Source: Klebsormidium nitens (lineage: Eukaryota; Streptophyta; Klebsormidiophyceae; Klebsormidiales; Klebsormidiaceae). From it: DNA of 64,000 nucleotides. This document shows, one piece after another, positions 36,301-48,320 of this stretch (position 1 is its first letter; every line of letters begins with the position of its first letter). The notes under the pieces are model-generated. The model did not search any database. It worked only from the letters and a program-made list of their open reading frames with translations, and was not told where the DNA came from. Position numbers and translations under genes: made by a program. The stretch covers positions 182,157-246,156 of the forward strand of contig DF237017.1 of the NCBI GenBank assembly GCA_000708835.1. Reading direction: 5' to 3'.

Positions 36301-39094
36301 TAGGAAGACTTCGCCGCTGACATGTGCCAGTACTGCGCACGGAAAAAATTGTCGCTTTCTGGGAGTCAAGAGAGTTCGAGAGAAGATTTGGTTTGTTTGT
36401 AGCGCTGGAGGGTGTGGATACAAAGGAAGTTCGAAGCATGTCGTATTTGCAGCTTCCAAAAGGATCCTAGTCGCTCATTTTTTATGATCGAAAGCCCTTG
36501 CTTCGGCCATCTTTTCTAAAACCAGTTTCGGTCCCGCCTGACCAGACGGTGGTGCTTGTTGCCTTCGAGAAGCCGGTCTGCCCCAGCTCGTCTTTTGAAA
36601 ACAAGGAGCGAGAAATCCGATCAACCCGTCATTCTGCTGGAACGGTGGCGGAAGGCTTTTCAGCTGATCCAGTAATCTTCGCAGCGAGTCTTTACCATCT
36701 TACCGCGAATGCAAGGCTCCAGCTTTTGAGATGCTGGAAACCTGGGCATACTCTGCCGGTGGCTATGAGGACGTTCGTACTGGCACGATACTCCTTCGCC
36801 AATGTAGGCACGTCAATGAGCCATTTTATGAGTACGTCCCCCGACGTTGGCAGAATGCGCGTCGCTCATCCGCTCATTTGAAGGTCAACGACTGGTTTCC
36901 GCATGGCTGACCTGCATCAGACAAGGTCACTGGAAGAGGCTTGAAGCCTTTGTTTCAAAGCTTTACAGTGACTTAGCTTACATCCCCTTTGTTGACTTGA
37001 CGTTCCTCCTCTTGGGTACTGCCAAAGCACGGAGCTCTCATTGTGCTGACTGCATGTATGTGGCTGAACCATGTGCTTTCGGTTGTCATCCCTATTGACA
37101 CATGTTTTCTGATTTTTGCGCCAGGGCTTTGCGTCTGAGTGTCGTCTGCAAAGCTCTGTGTGACTCGTTTCGCTTGGGCTCGAGTTGCGGCCTAGGAGGA
37201 TCTGCAGCCCCTACGACGTTGATTGGAACTCTTTTGGCCGAATTTAATCTATCATCGGTGCAGCCAACACCACTTACCCACAGCGCTGAAACGTTATTCT
37301 GAACTGGGGCCTTCTAAAATTGTTCATCTGGTCAAACTAATTTGCAGTAGTTCTTAAAATAGCAATATACCTCTTCTCAGCATGATGAGGAATGGGGCAT
37401 CGCTAACGCTTCGCTGTTGCTGCATACAGGGCTGCACACAAATACGAACCTGATGGACGAGTTGAAGGCCTGCAAGCGAGCGCTGGCCAAGCAAATGCCG
37501 GACGCGCCGCATGTAAGCCCTCTCGAACGGCCTAGAATCGAGTTTGCCGTTGACCTTTGGTATGGGGCTCGCACCTGACCTCGCATGTGACAGACTGCGG
37601 GAGTCCTGAATGTATTCTGTAAGCTGGATTTCGTCCAAAAAGTGCTGCGCAAAGCTAAGTCATGTCGCGCGATCTGAGTCTGATTCGACGTTCGTTTGTC
37701 CTTACATGCCCTCCGTAAGCTCCCCAGAATACTAGTGGCTCTGCACAGTCGAACAAACTCCTGCAAGCTTTAGGTCTTTGCTAATGGGCTTGTGTGCCCC
37801 CCTGCACTGGTCATAGTAGTCCCTTGTTTCCGAGTCGCTGCTTGTGCGAGCACCCACAATGGAAACCGTTCGTAATTTGCTGTGGTGACGAGGCCTCCAA
37901 AATACTGAGCACGAGTGGATTGAAACCACGTGTTGCAGTATTTCGTAAAGTCCACCTTTGAGTGCGCTGACTCCGTCCCTTCTGTGTTCGATGATATCTT
38001 CAGTCTGTCAAGATCAGATTGTTCACTTGTTGCCTCCGCCCCGCAGGAGGTGCTCCTTGTTTTGGACGGGACGACAGGGCTCAACATGCTGCCGCAGGCG
38101 CGGGAGTTCAATGAGGTGAGCCAGGTGTCCCTCTCTTTGGCCATTTGTCACTCTCCATTGTCACATGTCGCTCTTTTCGCCTATCCCTCATTGTTCTGCT
38201 CCCACTTGACACCGTGTCTTTCCCACAGATTTGTACCATCTTTTTGTCTTGCAATCGCTGTCGGTGAGCTTTTGACCGCCAGTATTGCCGGTATGTTGTG
38301 AGCAGTGGTGATGCTTTTGAAGATCCATCTCTTGCAGAACCTGAAATGGCCTTGTGTTTTTGACGTTTTATCTTTTGCATCCTGCAGTATGTCGGGATCA
38401 CCGGGTTCGTGCTGACGAAGCTGGACGGGACGTCCAGGGGCGGATGCGTAGTAAGTCCGCCAGCATCTACCAGCCCTTTGTGTGTACCACAAAGTATATA
38501 ACGGCTGTTGGAATGGCGGGTCTTTGGCTTGAGTACGGCCACTTCGAATTCTGGCGCGATTTCCTGGCGCAAAACCCTGGGCAGTTTGACCGTCGCAAGT
38601 GATCCGTGGCAAACACTTCGTCGGTTCAGAAAATATACCAGTGCACTTTCCGAGAGTCAAGTTGCAAGGCTCGATGAAGAACGTTTCTCCCGTTGGAATA
38701 CTGAATTGAGAACACCACCGCTCATCTTGACTTGAAACACCATGGCTCATCTTGAAAACGGACCTTCTGGCATGGTTTTAGCCAGCTACCAGTCCGGTCT
38801 GGCAAAACCTCAAAGATGTGACGAGAAAGCGCCAGTCATCTCGCAAGGATTTGAACCGAGTTTGATCAAAGAAGCGGAAAAGGACAGACGTGTCACGTTC
38901 GTCCATCGTTCTGGTGCGTGGGTCCGAAATGGAAACGATGTACTTGGACTGAAACGACGTGCTTATTGTTTCAGGTGAGCGTGGTCGACGAGTTGGGCAT
39001 CCCCGTCAAGTTCGTCGGCGTCGGGGAGGCCCTAGAAGACTTGCAACCGTTCGATGCTGACGCGTACGTAGAGGCACTGTTTCCCAGGATATGA
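30311..39094 (+). CDS. FTSY: Chloroplast SRP receptor cpFtsY
   Basis: Ten exons fit exactly in phase: 30311-30709, 31489-31593, 32080-32153, 32475-32533, 32789-32947, 33288-33362, 37430-37512, 38047-38115, 38388-38450 and 38975-39094, for 401 residues. cpFtsY is the GTPase receptor for cpSRP54 and delivers light-harvesting proteins to the thylakoid membrane. After a transit peptide ([14 protein letters not shown]...), [18 protein letters not shown] matches the membrane-binding helix before the N domain. The G domain shows [10 protein letters not shown] (P-loop), DTFRAAA, DTSGR, TKLDG and a final [13 protein letters not shown]. There is no acidic A domain, as is usual for the plastid form. VKSRPSAVLGLAL in the G2-G3 interval differs from the flowering-plant sequence. 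Intron 6 (33363-37429) is over 4 kb, far longer than the others, and holds a few copies of the repeat element found further right. Confidence 0.96.
33363..37429 (+). other. Four-kilobase intron 6 of cpFtsY
   Basis: No exon-like or separate gene sequence was found. Signature-like words of the downstream repeat family occur at 33802 (GTGGCAAGAA), 35598 (ATGGCAAGGA) and 36119 (TTGGCAAGGA), all on the + strand. A run of TATGACAACGTTATGGCAACATTATG-like words near 33590 is a short degenerate repeat. Confidence 0.6.
37900..37943 (+). other. Inverted repeat in cpFtsY intron 7
   Basis: The arms AAATACTG and CAGTATTT are perfect complements, and the inner GAGTGG and CCAC continue the pairing imperfectly around an ATTGAAA loop. 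The whole stem-loop is about 44 bp. No known element matches. Confidence 0.6.
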
Positions 39095-39374
39095 GGTGAC
39101 CCGGTTCTTGTTGGTGCCGCTCAAAAGATGATAATACTTGTGGAACAAATCTTGTAACAGGCCCTTGTATACCGTTCAACCAATAAGATAGCGACTGCGG
39201 CGTTCAAGAGGGAAAGCACTGAGCACTCACAAGTCGTGAATACGCTTTCCCATCGATTGGCTTGTATGCGACGCCCCGCAAGTATCCGCAAGCTACGGTT
39301 TACCGTCCTGCTTTCACCGAGCAATTCGTGCTGACTCTGTGAAGGGTTCGATCCTCAAGCTTGGACAAGTAGTC

Positions 39375-39456
39375 GGTAGCGACGAAGACGTTCCACTTTG
39401 GCAATTTGGCGTGACAGCCCTTCGTCAAAGCCTCTACTGTCTTGGTCTGAGCTACC
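39375..39456 (+). repeat. Covarying hairpin element (outer stem GGTAGC/GCTACC)
   Basis: The outer arms GGTAGC (39375-39380) and GCTACC (39451-39456) pair perfectly. They replace the GGTGGC/GCCACC pair of the homologous copies at 45126 and 50438, a double compensating change. Inside lies GTGACAGCCCTTCGTCA, shared with the 45126 copy. Confidence 0.7.
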
Positions 39457-40350
39457 TTTCCTTCCTGGGTTAATCACTGTGAGTCAGCTTGTTCATTGCT
39501 GCAAGCAGCCGGGTTGTGAAAGAATTGTCGGTGAAAGCAACTGCCGAAGCATGCTTTCACGGGCGTGGACCTCTGCTTTTGTCCGCCAGAGCTATCTTGC
39601 GTAAGACCTTATTGGTAGAGACAAGGTCTTGCTGCGTGTGTAGAAATTGTTTTAGATACTCGCGGAGTCCAAAAAGGCCGCGGCAGGGATTGTTCAAGCG
39701 AGTGGGGCTAAAAGCCGCACAGCTTTTCGAACTAGAAGTTGAGCCGCTGTCCTTGCTTTCCTTCGCTTTTCTTTCCCTTGCTTGCGACTTGCAGTCCTTT
39801 TTTCTAGCATAGTCTTCGACTTTGATCGCCAGTGATTCTGTTAGACCAACTTTCGTTGTTCGCCCCGTTTGGGCGCGCTAAATGACGAAGGCGGCCCGTT
39901 CTCACGAAAGTTTTGGGCAGATTCGTCTCCTTTCCGGACACCCGTTTTTGGTTGGGGTAACCAGAATCAGCATTGGTTGTTCTTTTCGATAGCCCCGGGA
40001 GATGCTTGGTACAGCCGTGCTTGTGTCCTACGGCTGTACTTAACTGCTTTGCTTGATTCCTCTAGTCTATCTCAATCTCCCAACTGCTCTATTCTAACGA
40101 GTTGTTCGGATGAGTCCGCATTCACACGCAAAGCCAAACGCATCGGCTCAGCTTTGCGCCCAGTCACTTATTCAGGCGAGTCTTCGCTTTACGTGCGTTG
40201 CGCCCTCCGCAGATCTTCTCGACGTTACCACTAGCAGGTTTTGAGTGAATCTTGCTTTTCTGCTCGCTGCCATTCGATGCGCGGCACAGTGCCAGAATCG
40301 GGAAAAATTGGCAGCTCGTTAGTTGCGTTCGTTGTTGGCAGTTCCTGGAC

Positions 40351-40425
40351 GTGGCAAAGACATGCAATGCAACAGTATTGAGCTGAGACCAGGCAACAAC
40401 GGTGGCGCCACAAGACGCGTCAGTA
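40351..40425 (+). repeat. Signature element with GTGGCGCCAC palindrome
   Basis: An exact GTGGCAAAGA (40351-40360) is followed by the palindrome GTGGCGCCAC at 40402-40411. The arrangement is repeated at 46112-46178. Confidence 0.65.
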
Positions 40426-40754
40426 TTCCTGTGGTCTTCAGCAGAAAATTGCGTTGGTGCTTTAGTCGCGTTTCTCGATTGGAAGTTGATGATTAAACCC
40501 TCGTTAGTGAAGGCAGATCCCGACAATAATTGAAGCAAGTTTCTCACCCACCCATCAAGCCATTGGTCTGGTTGCCGAAATTTTGTCCGCTCATGGACGT
40601 CGCGAGAGGGCGATTCCCATCTCCTCGTCTGTGCCAGACATGTTTGCGAGGGTCTACGTTGGGTCGTTGTGAGAAGTAGCCAAGAGTTTGCTTGGGTAAC
40701 ACCACTGCAATTGGCAGAGAGTTATGGGGAGACAGAAAACTAGGATTTCAGAGT

Positions 40755-40773
40755 TGACACTTTCGTCGTGTCA
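40755..40773 (+). repeat. Hairpin TGACAC/GTGTCA with 7-base loop
   Basis: A perfect six-pair stem encloses TTTCGTC. GAGCCGCC follows about 20 bases later. The homologue is at 46544-46564. Confidence 0.7.
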
Positions 40774-42942
40774 CCGTTGACTTCTCGCCTTGAGCCGCCA
40801 GTCTTATTGCAGATTGGCTGTTCGCGTCTGGGATCCGCAGCTGAACTACAGTTTAAGCTTCTGACATTTTGCATTAGTAGCTACGGTTAGCTCTTTCACT
40901 TGCGTGCGAGTTGGCGAGTTTTGGGGCTGGTCACCTAACCTTTGGTTCTTGACTAGGTAATTCCCAGCTTAATTACATACGCTTCTGACCCAAGAGCGAC
41001 GTATGACCAGAAAGCCTTTGTTGGACTACTTTACGGCCCCTATGTTGGCCTAACACCTTTGCTTAAACGTCCGCAGGCAGCGACTCCTGTTCACCGACAG
41101 GACACTGATATAGTGAGCCACCGGTCATCTGGCCGCCGGCTTCTCTTTCCAATTATACGACAGGAACTATCATAGGCAAGTGAAAGCTATCTTGATCTGA
41201 CTCTCTAGCCGCAATGTCTAAGCGTTGGGTCGACCATGCAATCACTGCCCGTCTCGAGTTGCAAGTAACTTGACGTATCCAGTCTCAAGTAGGTGACAAG
41301 CAGGCGAATGTTGCCAGCGCAATGGACATTTTGCACGTGGCTTCTCTCAAAGCCGCGCTTTGACCCAGACGTTCGTGTGGCCAAGTCGACGACCTGTGAG
41401 CTGCTGGTTTGCCTGACTTGCGTTTTCTCGTCCTTGCTTACAGTACGCTCATCAGACATATGGGAAGGATGATGCAGAACGTGGTTGGTTCGTTGCGGAC
41501 CACACTTGTTTGTGCATGTCCATGAGCCCATTGATTCCTCCTCTGCAGCCTCAAGACTTCGGAGGCCGGGAATCCCAACATTCGTATTCATTTTGCGGTT
41601 GACCTGTGAACCATATCGTTGTGTCGCCGGCTTTTGTCATGGTTATTTCTTGTGCGGCCCTGGATCTCCTTTGGTTGGTGGATTTCTCTTATCCGGCGGC
41701 GAGCTGCGACTTGAAGTGCAAGATGTTTGACACTGGGTACACACTGATCGCGTGCACGCACGAGCCCTGAAAGCCTTCTGTCTAGCCGTTGATATTGGCT
41801 GTCTCATCATACGTGCCGCTTTTGCCGCGTTTTTTGTCCAATTCCGCTCCCAAAAGCCGCAAACATTTTCATCCACGTACTCAAGGACGCTCGCCGAAAG
41901 CTTGTGCGTGGCAAGGAGGACTTCATCGTGGGGCAACAACCCAGATCGGGCCTTGGACCGTTGGAAGGTTTGTACCAAGCCGCGCTCCCAAGCATCCCCG
42001 ATCAAATTGCCCACTCTGCCTACTGTCATCTACGTACCTCTTGAATCATCGAAAGGTCTTTGCGCCTCTCTGAGATTCCCGTTCTCTCGCGGCCAACAAA
42101 CGCTGCAAACTAGGGTTGTCGGCATCGCCGTTTGGACGGTCGCGAAGCTTTTTTGTCAGCGTTTCTTCTCACGCGGGCGCGGCGTGGAGCGATCCTCGGG
42201 TTTGAGTTTCGGCTCTCCAGCGAATCGCTCACAGCCACCAATTTATAGCTATGGAAAATTCTCGACACTTGAATCACCCCAAAACCTTAAAACGCAAACC
42301 TGATACTTTTCACTTCTCCATACTTAGCCTGATAATTTTATGTTAGATCTTAGGATCTTCGTCTCCATCTTACGTTGCTGTTCCAAACTTGTAATCTGCT
42401 TTTTTGGTCGTTGTCTCGCCGTCTTCCAGTGCGTCTCGAACGCGCGCTTCAATAACCCTTGTCAGGCAGGTGCGTGCTGGCTTCCAAGAGTGGCGGCCGC
42501 TGGCAAGCGCGTTACAGATTAAGCTCGGCCTCACAGAGTACGGGCACTGTACTGATTAGCAATTTCAAAAGTGCGTTCGACAAGGAAACAATGGCAATGT
42601 GCAGAATGTAACTGGTGCTGTGCTAACGAAATGTGCCAGATAAACGAAGAACCTCTGGAGCCTCTTGCTTCGTGAAGCCGGCTTTCCTGACATTGAAACG
42701 TGGGAATCACCTATTCATATGCCCTTCTACTCAAGTTTGACCGCCTTTTGAGTTGCGCGCAGCATGCTTACTCGAGCTACATCGGCTTGAAATCAGTAGT
42801 AAGATTGACCGAACCCACCCTCGATCATGGTCTAAGCAGGGCGCCTTTCCAAAGTGAAGCTGACCCACGCGTGCGAGTGCTTTGATAAGGTTCTGAAGCG
42901 GATGCAGAGAGGGCCAGCGTGGCTGTGATAAGCTCAGCGCAG

Positions 42943-42959
42943 TGGCACAAGGCGTGCCA
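42943..42959 (+). repeat. Hairpin TGGCAC/GTGCCA
   Basis: A perfect six-pair stem encloses AAGGC, 14 bases after the AAGCTCAGCGCAG landmark begins. The equivalent positions at 51415 and 54140 pair as TGGC/GCCA with different loops. Confidence 0.65.
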
Positions 42960-43236
42960 GGCGCAGTCCACGATGATTGTGTTTAGACGCCATGTGGCGC
43001 TCCATGAAGTAGGTGCAAGGTACCGCGCGAGAACGAAGGACCGCCGTTTCTGACCGTCGACAACGGCGCGCCGGCCAACATGGCTAGGTGACTCGTCGAT
43101 TAAGCTTGTGACGAGATTGTTTTGATTCTTACGTTTCCTGATTGGGCTACTTGGATATTATGCACTTGACCTTTGAAGTCGTTTGGGTTCGCATCCGTTG
43201 AGAAGCATCGTACGAGCTAGCTAGGCACTACATGCA

Positions 43237-43309
43237 GTGGCAAGGAAGCGTAAGTTCAAAGTAATGACACGTTCTTGGTGCCATTGAGAAATTCCTGAAG
43301 TGAGCCACC
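43237..43309 (+). repeat. Covarying hairpin element
   Basis: The signature GTGGCAAGGA (43237-43246) is followed by stem AATGACAC/GTGCCATT with loop GTTCTTG (43263-43285, one A-C mismatch) and GAGCCACC (43302-43309). Outer GTGGC pairs with GCCAC. Confidence 0.7.
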
Positions 43310-44778
43310 TTTCGCACTACTTATCAGTTCGGGAAAGTGTACGCCCCAGCTGCAGTGGGCGAATGGAGTAGGGATGGCCGTCGCGATCGAAAACCGGATT
43401 TTAGGTTCTGACTTCTGCTCTGCAAAGAATCTTCATTCGTTCTGTGGTCCACCTTATTCTGCTTAGCTTACAATCCTGCGCTATTGCACAGCGAGTTTGT
43501 TCTGCTTTAAGTAGGGCGTGAGCGGACGCAGCCCCATGCATGAAAACTCATAGGGCGACTGCTCAACGGGGCCTTTCTCCTGTCGTGTCGTTAAGAGGAG
43601 AGTGCCAAGGCTTCCATCCCCGAGCTTGCAGCGCTGGTAACTTGTGACCGGGGTTGACTCGTGACCGCCCAGTTGACATGACAGCCCTCTTTAGCCTGCA
43701 CAAGGATGCTCAAAGGAAGCACTCCGGAAAGCTTTCCGTCCCGCTTCTCAAATTCTCTGACTTGCGGTAGCTTCAGCCGAGCTTGTTTGAAAGTCTTATT
43801 TCTACAACCAGGAGCAGTAATCTGACGACGTAAGCATTGTCCAATTGGCGACAGCTCTATTTCACAGCTTCGCGCGTGTGGCTATGATCTATGGGCTACT
43901 TTGGGGCTGTATCTCCATTGAAGGCCAAATTGAAGGCCACCTTTCGCTTCGCATGTCTGTAAGAGGGTCGTGCTCCGATTGCCCGATCACTTCTCTCAAG
44001 CTCCTTTCCGGAGAAGCTGGTGGGTGTGTTAAAATTCGTTTGGTTTCTTCTTCGAAACCTGTACACAGATTTTCGCGCTTCCTTTTCCTGGAAAAGCCCT
44101 GCCCATCATCACGAAAGGGCTAAACGGACGCAAAACTCCGCTTAGAAAGGTTGAAGCTAGCACACGCGCTCATTCTTTGATAAGACCAGCGGTCATACTT
44201 TGCACATCTTTACGTTTGCACGGAAACTTACAAGAACCGAAGTGGCCAGGACGACTTTCTTGCCGGCTGCAGATCTCACCTCTGCACATTTTGACCAAAG
44301 CCTCCGTTCCGAGCCAATCCTCTCGTGCAGCGATGCCATAACCTGACTATGCTAATCGGCCTTGAACGCCCGTCCGATGTCGTTTTCCACTGTCTCGTTT
44401 TCATTGTCTGGTGCCCGCGCAAGGCTGAGTGTGGCGTAATCTGCGTCGTTGTACCAGCAGGTGTCTGCTCTCTCAACGGGTATTGGTTTCTCGCCTTGCG
44501 TGGTTGCGTAGCGGCTGACTCTCATCGACGGCTGCATGTGCGTCCGGTTATCCTCCTTTGGCGTTTTCATGTTCAATTTGCCAAGTCTTGCCTTTCAAAT
44601 ATAAGCTTTGATGCGGCTGTAAGAGTATGCGGAAGGTCCGCACATCTTGTCACCAGCTAGCGTGGCACGAGGCGGCTGAGATTTCTGACGCTTCCGCTAC
44701 TAAGTATCTTCTTATCCAATCTCGAGTGCGGTAGTACGAGAGGACGTTATATGAGTGCTTTCCGCTTGCAAGATAGAA

Positions 44779-44950
44779 GTGGCAAGGAAGTTTTCGAAGT
44801 GGGGCCTTGAATCTCACGTCCTCTCCGCTTAGGGACACCGTCTTTTGGGTTGTAAATACTTGTAATTAGGGGCAAGCTCAGACGCTGCTCAGTCTGACCA
44901 GCCAAAGATTGTGGTTCTGTCCTCTGTAAAGGACCATCTCCGGTGAAATC
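44779..44950 (+). repeat. Element type A, copy 1
   Basis: It has GTGGCAAGGAAGTT followed by GAAGTGGGGC, then GACACCGTCTTTTGG and CTGACCAGCCAAAGATTGTG. The same order appears at 49019 and, more loosely, at 56195 and 58459. The inner hairpin is decayed in this copy. Confidence 0.65.
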
Positions 44951-45125
44951 GCAGTCTCGGACGTTGAGACGGGAGATTACCAGCCAGCAATTAAATTGGA
45001 TCTGGTTTTCAATGAAGCGGAAGTCACACGACGCCTTCCTAGTCTCTCCGAGTCGCGGTATAGCACCCTGCATTCTGCAATCACGAGTGCAGATTGATTG
45101 TCCAAGAGCTGAATCTTCCTATGTC

Positions 45126-45205
45126 GGTGGCAAGGAGGACTTCAGTTTCCGCGTTGGCGTGACAGCCCTTCGTCACGGTTCTGCATCATTGCGCACTAAG
45201 CCACC
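45126..45205 (+). repeat. Covarying hairpin element (outer stem GGTGGC/GCCACC)
   Basis: The arms GGTGGC (45126-45131) and GCCACC (45200-45205) pair perfectly. The inner stem CGTGAC/GTCACG (45158-45177) encloses AGCCCTTC. It is homologous to 39375 and 50438. Confidence 0.75.
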
Positions 45206-46111
45206 TGTTCCTCTTGACTTACTGATACTTCCCGGCTTGTCAGGAGCTGCGAGCAGCCGGGCTCTGTACGAACCCTGGTAACAGCAGCTGTAAAAGCATG
45301 CTTCGACGAGCGTCGACCTTGCTTTCCATTTGCCCAGATCGCTACGATCAGGTTTTCTTTGTTGTGAAGTGATAATTTATGCGCAGTAGGGTCGCGGAGA
45401 CTTTCTACGACACTCGCAGAGTCTGATTGAGTGATCAAGAAAGCTGGGCCGTGACAGGGAAGACTCGAGCGAATAGGGCCGGATGCCGCAGAATAAATTG
45501 CACAGAATGAGCCACTGTCCTTGCGCTTTTTCGCTTTACTTCTCTTCATGTTGCTGAGACAAGGTCTTCCGTTTCCAAAGTTTGGCCGGCATCTCCTCGA
45601 TTGACGATGATTCCGCAAGTACGCTCCTTTGAATGATGCGCGTGTTTCGTAAATGCCGGGGCCCCACTTCAACGATAGCCTAGGAGAGGGCTTTCTGGTC
45701 AAACATTTTGACTTCCGAGCTTCGGCTTCTTCTGTTCCTCCTCATACCCAGAGAGGCCTGGTACTGCGCTTGCTTGGTTTCCATAACAATTCCTTTTTCT
45801 TGTTTTTTCTGACCAGATTCAGAATTTTCAACCCTTTTGTTGCAGTAAAAGGTTCCCAAACGTTGGGACGAGTCCGCATTCTCCCGCGGAGCCATTCCCC
45901 TCGGCGCATTGAAATCGTCAGGCGGCACCTCCGCTTCACGTGAGATGCTAGTTGACCCTCCATTAGTTCGGTCAAGATGGGCACAAGTAGCATAACTGCT
46001 CGCTGGTGTTGGTCTTCTGCCCGCCGCCCAAAGAATGCGCGCGCACTCTGGCATGTATTCTTGATCTTTGACCGTCCTGATTGCCGGATCGACATTGGCC
46101 GTCTCTGGCAC

Positions 46112-46178
46112 GTGGCAAAGACAAGCAATATGACAGCAGCAATGAGCTGGACGCTGGCAACGTGGCGCCACAGGATGC
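46112..46178 (+). repeat. Signature element with GTGGCGCCAC palindrome
   Basis: GTGGCAAAGA (46112-46121) precedes GTGGCGCCAC (46162-46171), as at 40351. Confidence 0.65.
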
Positions 46179-46543
46179 GTCGTTGTCAGATGCTGTCATG
46201 TGAGTGGAGCCATGCAATCTGCTTTCACTACCCCTCTGGTCAAGACCAAAGCCTTCTCGCAATTTCGGCTTCAACTTTCAGCGCAAATTGACTTGTTGGT
46301 CCTGCTGTCAGGGCGCAGTCTAGCCTCGGTCCGGTCGCCGACGCGACTATCCGTTGTCCGCTCTCCGTATGTAACAGGCATCTTTTGCATGCAAGAACGC
46401 GGACCTGCCAATTGTATATGAATTAAGAAGCTGTCAAAGCGCAAACCCGCTCCTTTTGAGAAGTAGCCAAAGTTGCGCCTCGAATGGAGACCGCTGCAGT
46501 TGAGGCATCTTTATAAGTAGGCAAAGATACAAAAGTTTCTTAG

Positions 46544-46564
46544 GTGACACTCTCGCCGTGTCAC
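46544..46564 (+). repeat. Hairpin GTGACAC/GTGTCAC with 7-base loop
   Basis: A perfect seven-pair stem encloses TCTCGCC. It is the positional homologue of 40755-40773. Confidence 0.75.
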
Positions 46565-48119
46565 GATTCGTTCGTTCATTTGCGCCGCAAGACTCGTTGC
46601 AAATTGGACGTCCAAGTCGGGCGTGACCTTCGCGCGCAGCTTAACGGCACTTTCAGCCCTTCAATTTGCGCCTAATTTGCCTTTACCGTTCTTTTCGTTT
46701 TCGCAAGTACACCAGGTTCTGACCACTAGTCGTTACTACCCAGTAACAAATCCTTTGGCGTCTAGAATGAGGCACCGTTCCACAGCTTGACTGCAACGTT
46801 TCCAACACTAAAACTGCAGTCGAACTAGGACAAATGTCGAGTTATGTAAGGTCCTTGCGTCGTGCCGGCAGCTTGAGCATTAAAGACTGCATAAATCCAT
46901 CCACCCATAGCACACTGCGATTGCGTTGTAGCGAGCCTGCGACGTCATCTGGTTGCCTCGTCAAGTTTACCCGTCTTAGGATCGTTCCACTCGGCAGGCG
47001 AAGTCGAGCGGCCTTCTTACGCCGCCTTGTCAAATGTACAGTCGGTGCGATCAGTGCCACCCTCGAGTTGCTTATGACTTGCCGTACAGAAAGTAGAATA
47101 GGTGGCAAACAGGTTAACTCTGCTGGTGCCTCAGACTCTCGTCAAGTAGCTTCTTTCGACGCCGATTTAGACCAAGAACTGACAAATGTGTGAATTCTGA
47201 TATGCCACAGTTCCCAAACCTTGCGCTGCCGCCAGCTTTGAACACCATTTTTCCTGTCCAAAAATGTTAGACTTGCGCCAATGATGATGCATGACATGGT
47301 TGGTACGTCCACGGACCACCTGCTCCCATCGTCTCGAGCTTCTGAAGCCGGTGGTTCTAGGATGCGTCCTCGACAAATCTGAACTGGGTAGTTCAAATTG
47401 TACGTTGCAGTCCACGGTTGAATCTGTGTTGAAAGTAGCACAGTTCTGCCAAGTCCCGTAATGGTCACTCTCAGATGCACCGTGCAATTGTAAGGAATTT
47501 AAGGGTACAGAAAAAGCAGACAGCTCTTTAATTGTACACATTTACTTTCTCTTCTTGCCTCTCAAGATCATGTAATTAAGAGGAACCTGGTGCTTGTTCG
47601 CTCCAGCGTCAGCTTTATCGTCCTCTGGTGTCTCTTTGAAAGGCGTGGTCTTCCTCGGGAGAACTACCGCTCTTAGCATCCACCTTGTTGCATCACCAGT
47701 CCCTGGTTGTTCTAAAGTTACAGATCTAAAATGCCTCGTGTAAGGTTCATACGCGGTGCAATCAGCTTAGCGCGTCGCTCTTTCGGAGTCCATCGATCCC
47801 GTGTGGGCTACGGAGCACTCGTGTGCTTTTGAATCGAGTTTCGGCCCCCCCGGCTTGTCGCTCGTGGCCACTCTCAACCCCATCTTACGGTCGCTGTACT
47901 TGGCAATGAAGGATATAAAAAGTGGTGCTTTGCAAGCTGCGCCATTGCTTGTCATTTCGCCCATGAACGACTTGAGCCTTCCGATCCGTAGACCGGTTTG
48001 GGCGGATCGTATATAGAATCCGGGCACTGCTTGTCCCTTTGCCCTTGTTTGATCTGAAATATGACGTGCCACATTCTTTGTAGAAGCAAGAAATATCATC
48101 TGGGGACAACGGCGGGGTA

Positions 48120-48320
48120 TGGCTAGAAGAAGACGAACCCACTCAGGGCGAGTTCAATCATGAAGCTGCCTCGAATGACGTTGGAGTCACTACTTTGTCG
48201 CTTGGTGCTGAAGCCGTTAGCGAAGAGTGTGACGATGACAAGCTCAGCGCAGCGGCACAAGGGGCGCCCAGATGCATGCTGGCGAAATGCACCGGAGCCA
48301 CGTGGCCGTTAATAAACATA
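48120..48320 (+). repeat. Segmental repeat unit Q, partial copy
   Basis: It shares GACGA...ACCC, GATGACAAGCTCAGCGCAG, GGCACAAGG and CACCGGAGCCACG with the unit Q blocks. The hairpin element that follows in other copies is not recognisable. Confidence 0.6.

Larger units (their letters stand above)
39375..41600 (+). repeat. Segmental repeat unit P, copy 1
   Basis: Landmarks in order: hairpin element 39375-39456; GTGGCAAAGA at 40351 with palindrome GTGGCGCCAC at 40402; hairpin 40755-40773; CTCGAGTTGC at 41251; ATGATGCAGAACGTGGTTGG at 41468. Each recurs about 5.75-5.8 kb to the right in copy 2. Confidence 0.75.
42900..43960 (+). repeat. Segmental repeat unit Q, copy 1
   Basis: Landmarks: AAGCTCAGCGCAG.GGCACAAGG at 42929, hairpin element 43237-43309, and CGTGTGGCTATGAT at 43875. 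Related blocks lie at 51300-52640 and 54010-55170, and a partial one at 48120-48320. Confidence 0.75.
45126..47380 (+). repeat. Segmental repeat unit P, copy 2
   Basis: Landmarks match copy 1 at 39375-41600: element 45126-45205, GTGGCAAAGA at 46112, hairpin 46544-46564, CTCGAGTTGC at 47063 and ATGATGATGCATGACATGGTTGG at 47281. Sequence identity is modest, so the duplication is old. Confidence 0.75.

Noticed and set aside
41752-42303. Plus-strand open frame of 183 codons in the repeat region
   Set aside because: No domain, no splice-consistent neighbours, and it lies in diverged repeat sequence. At this length chance frames are expected.
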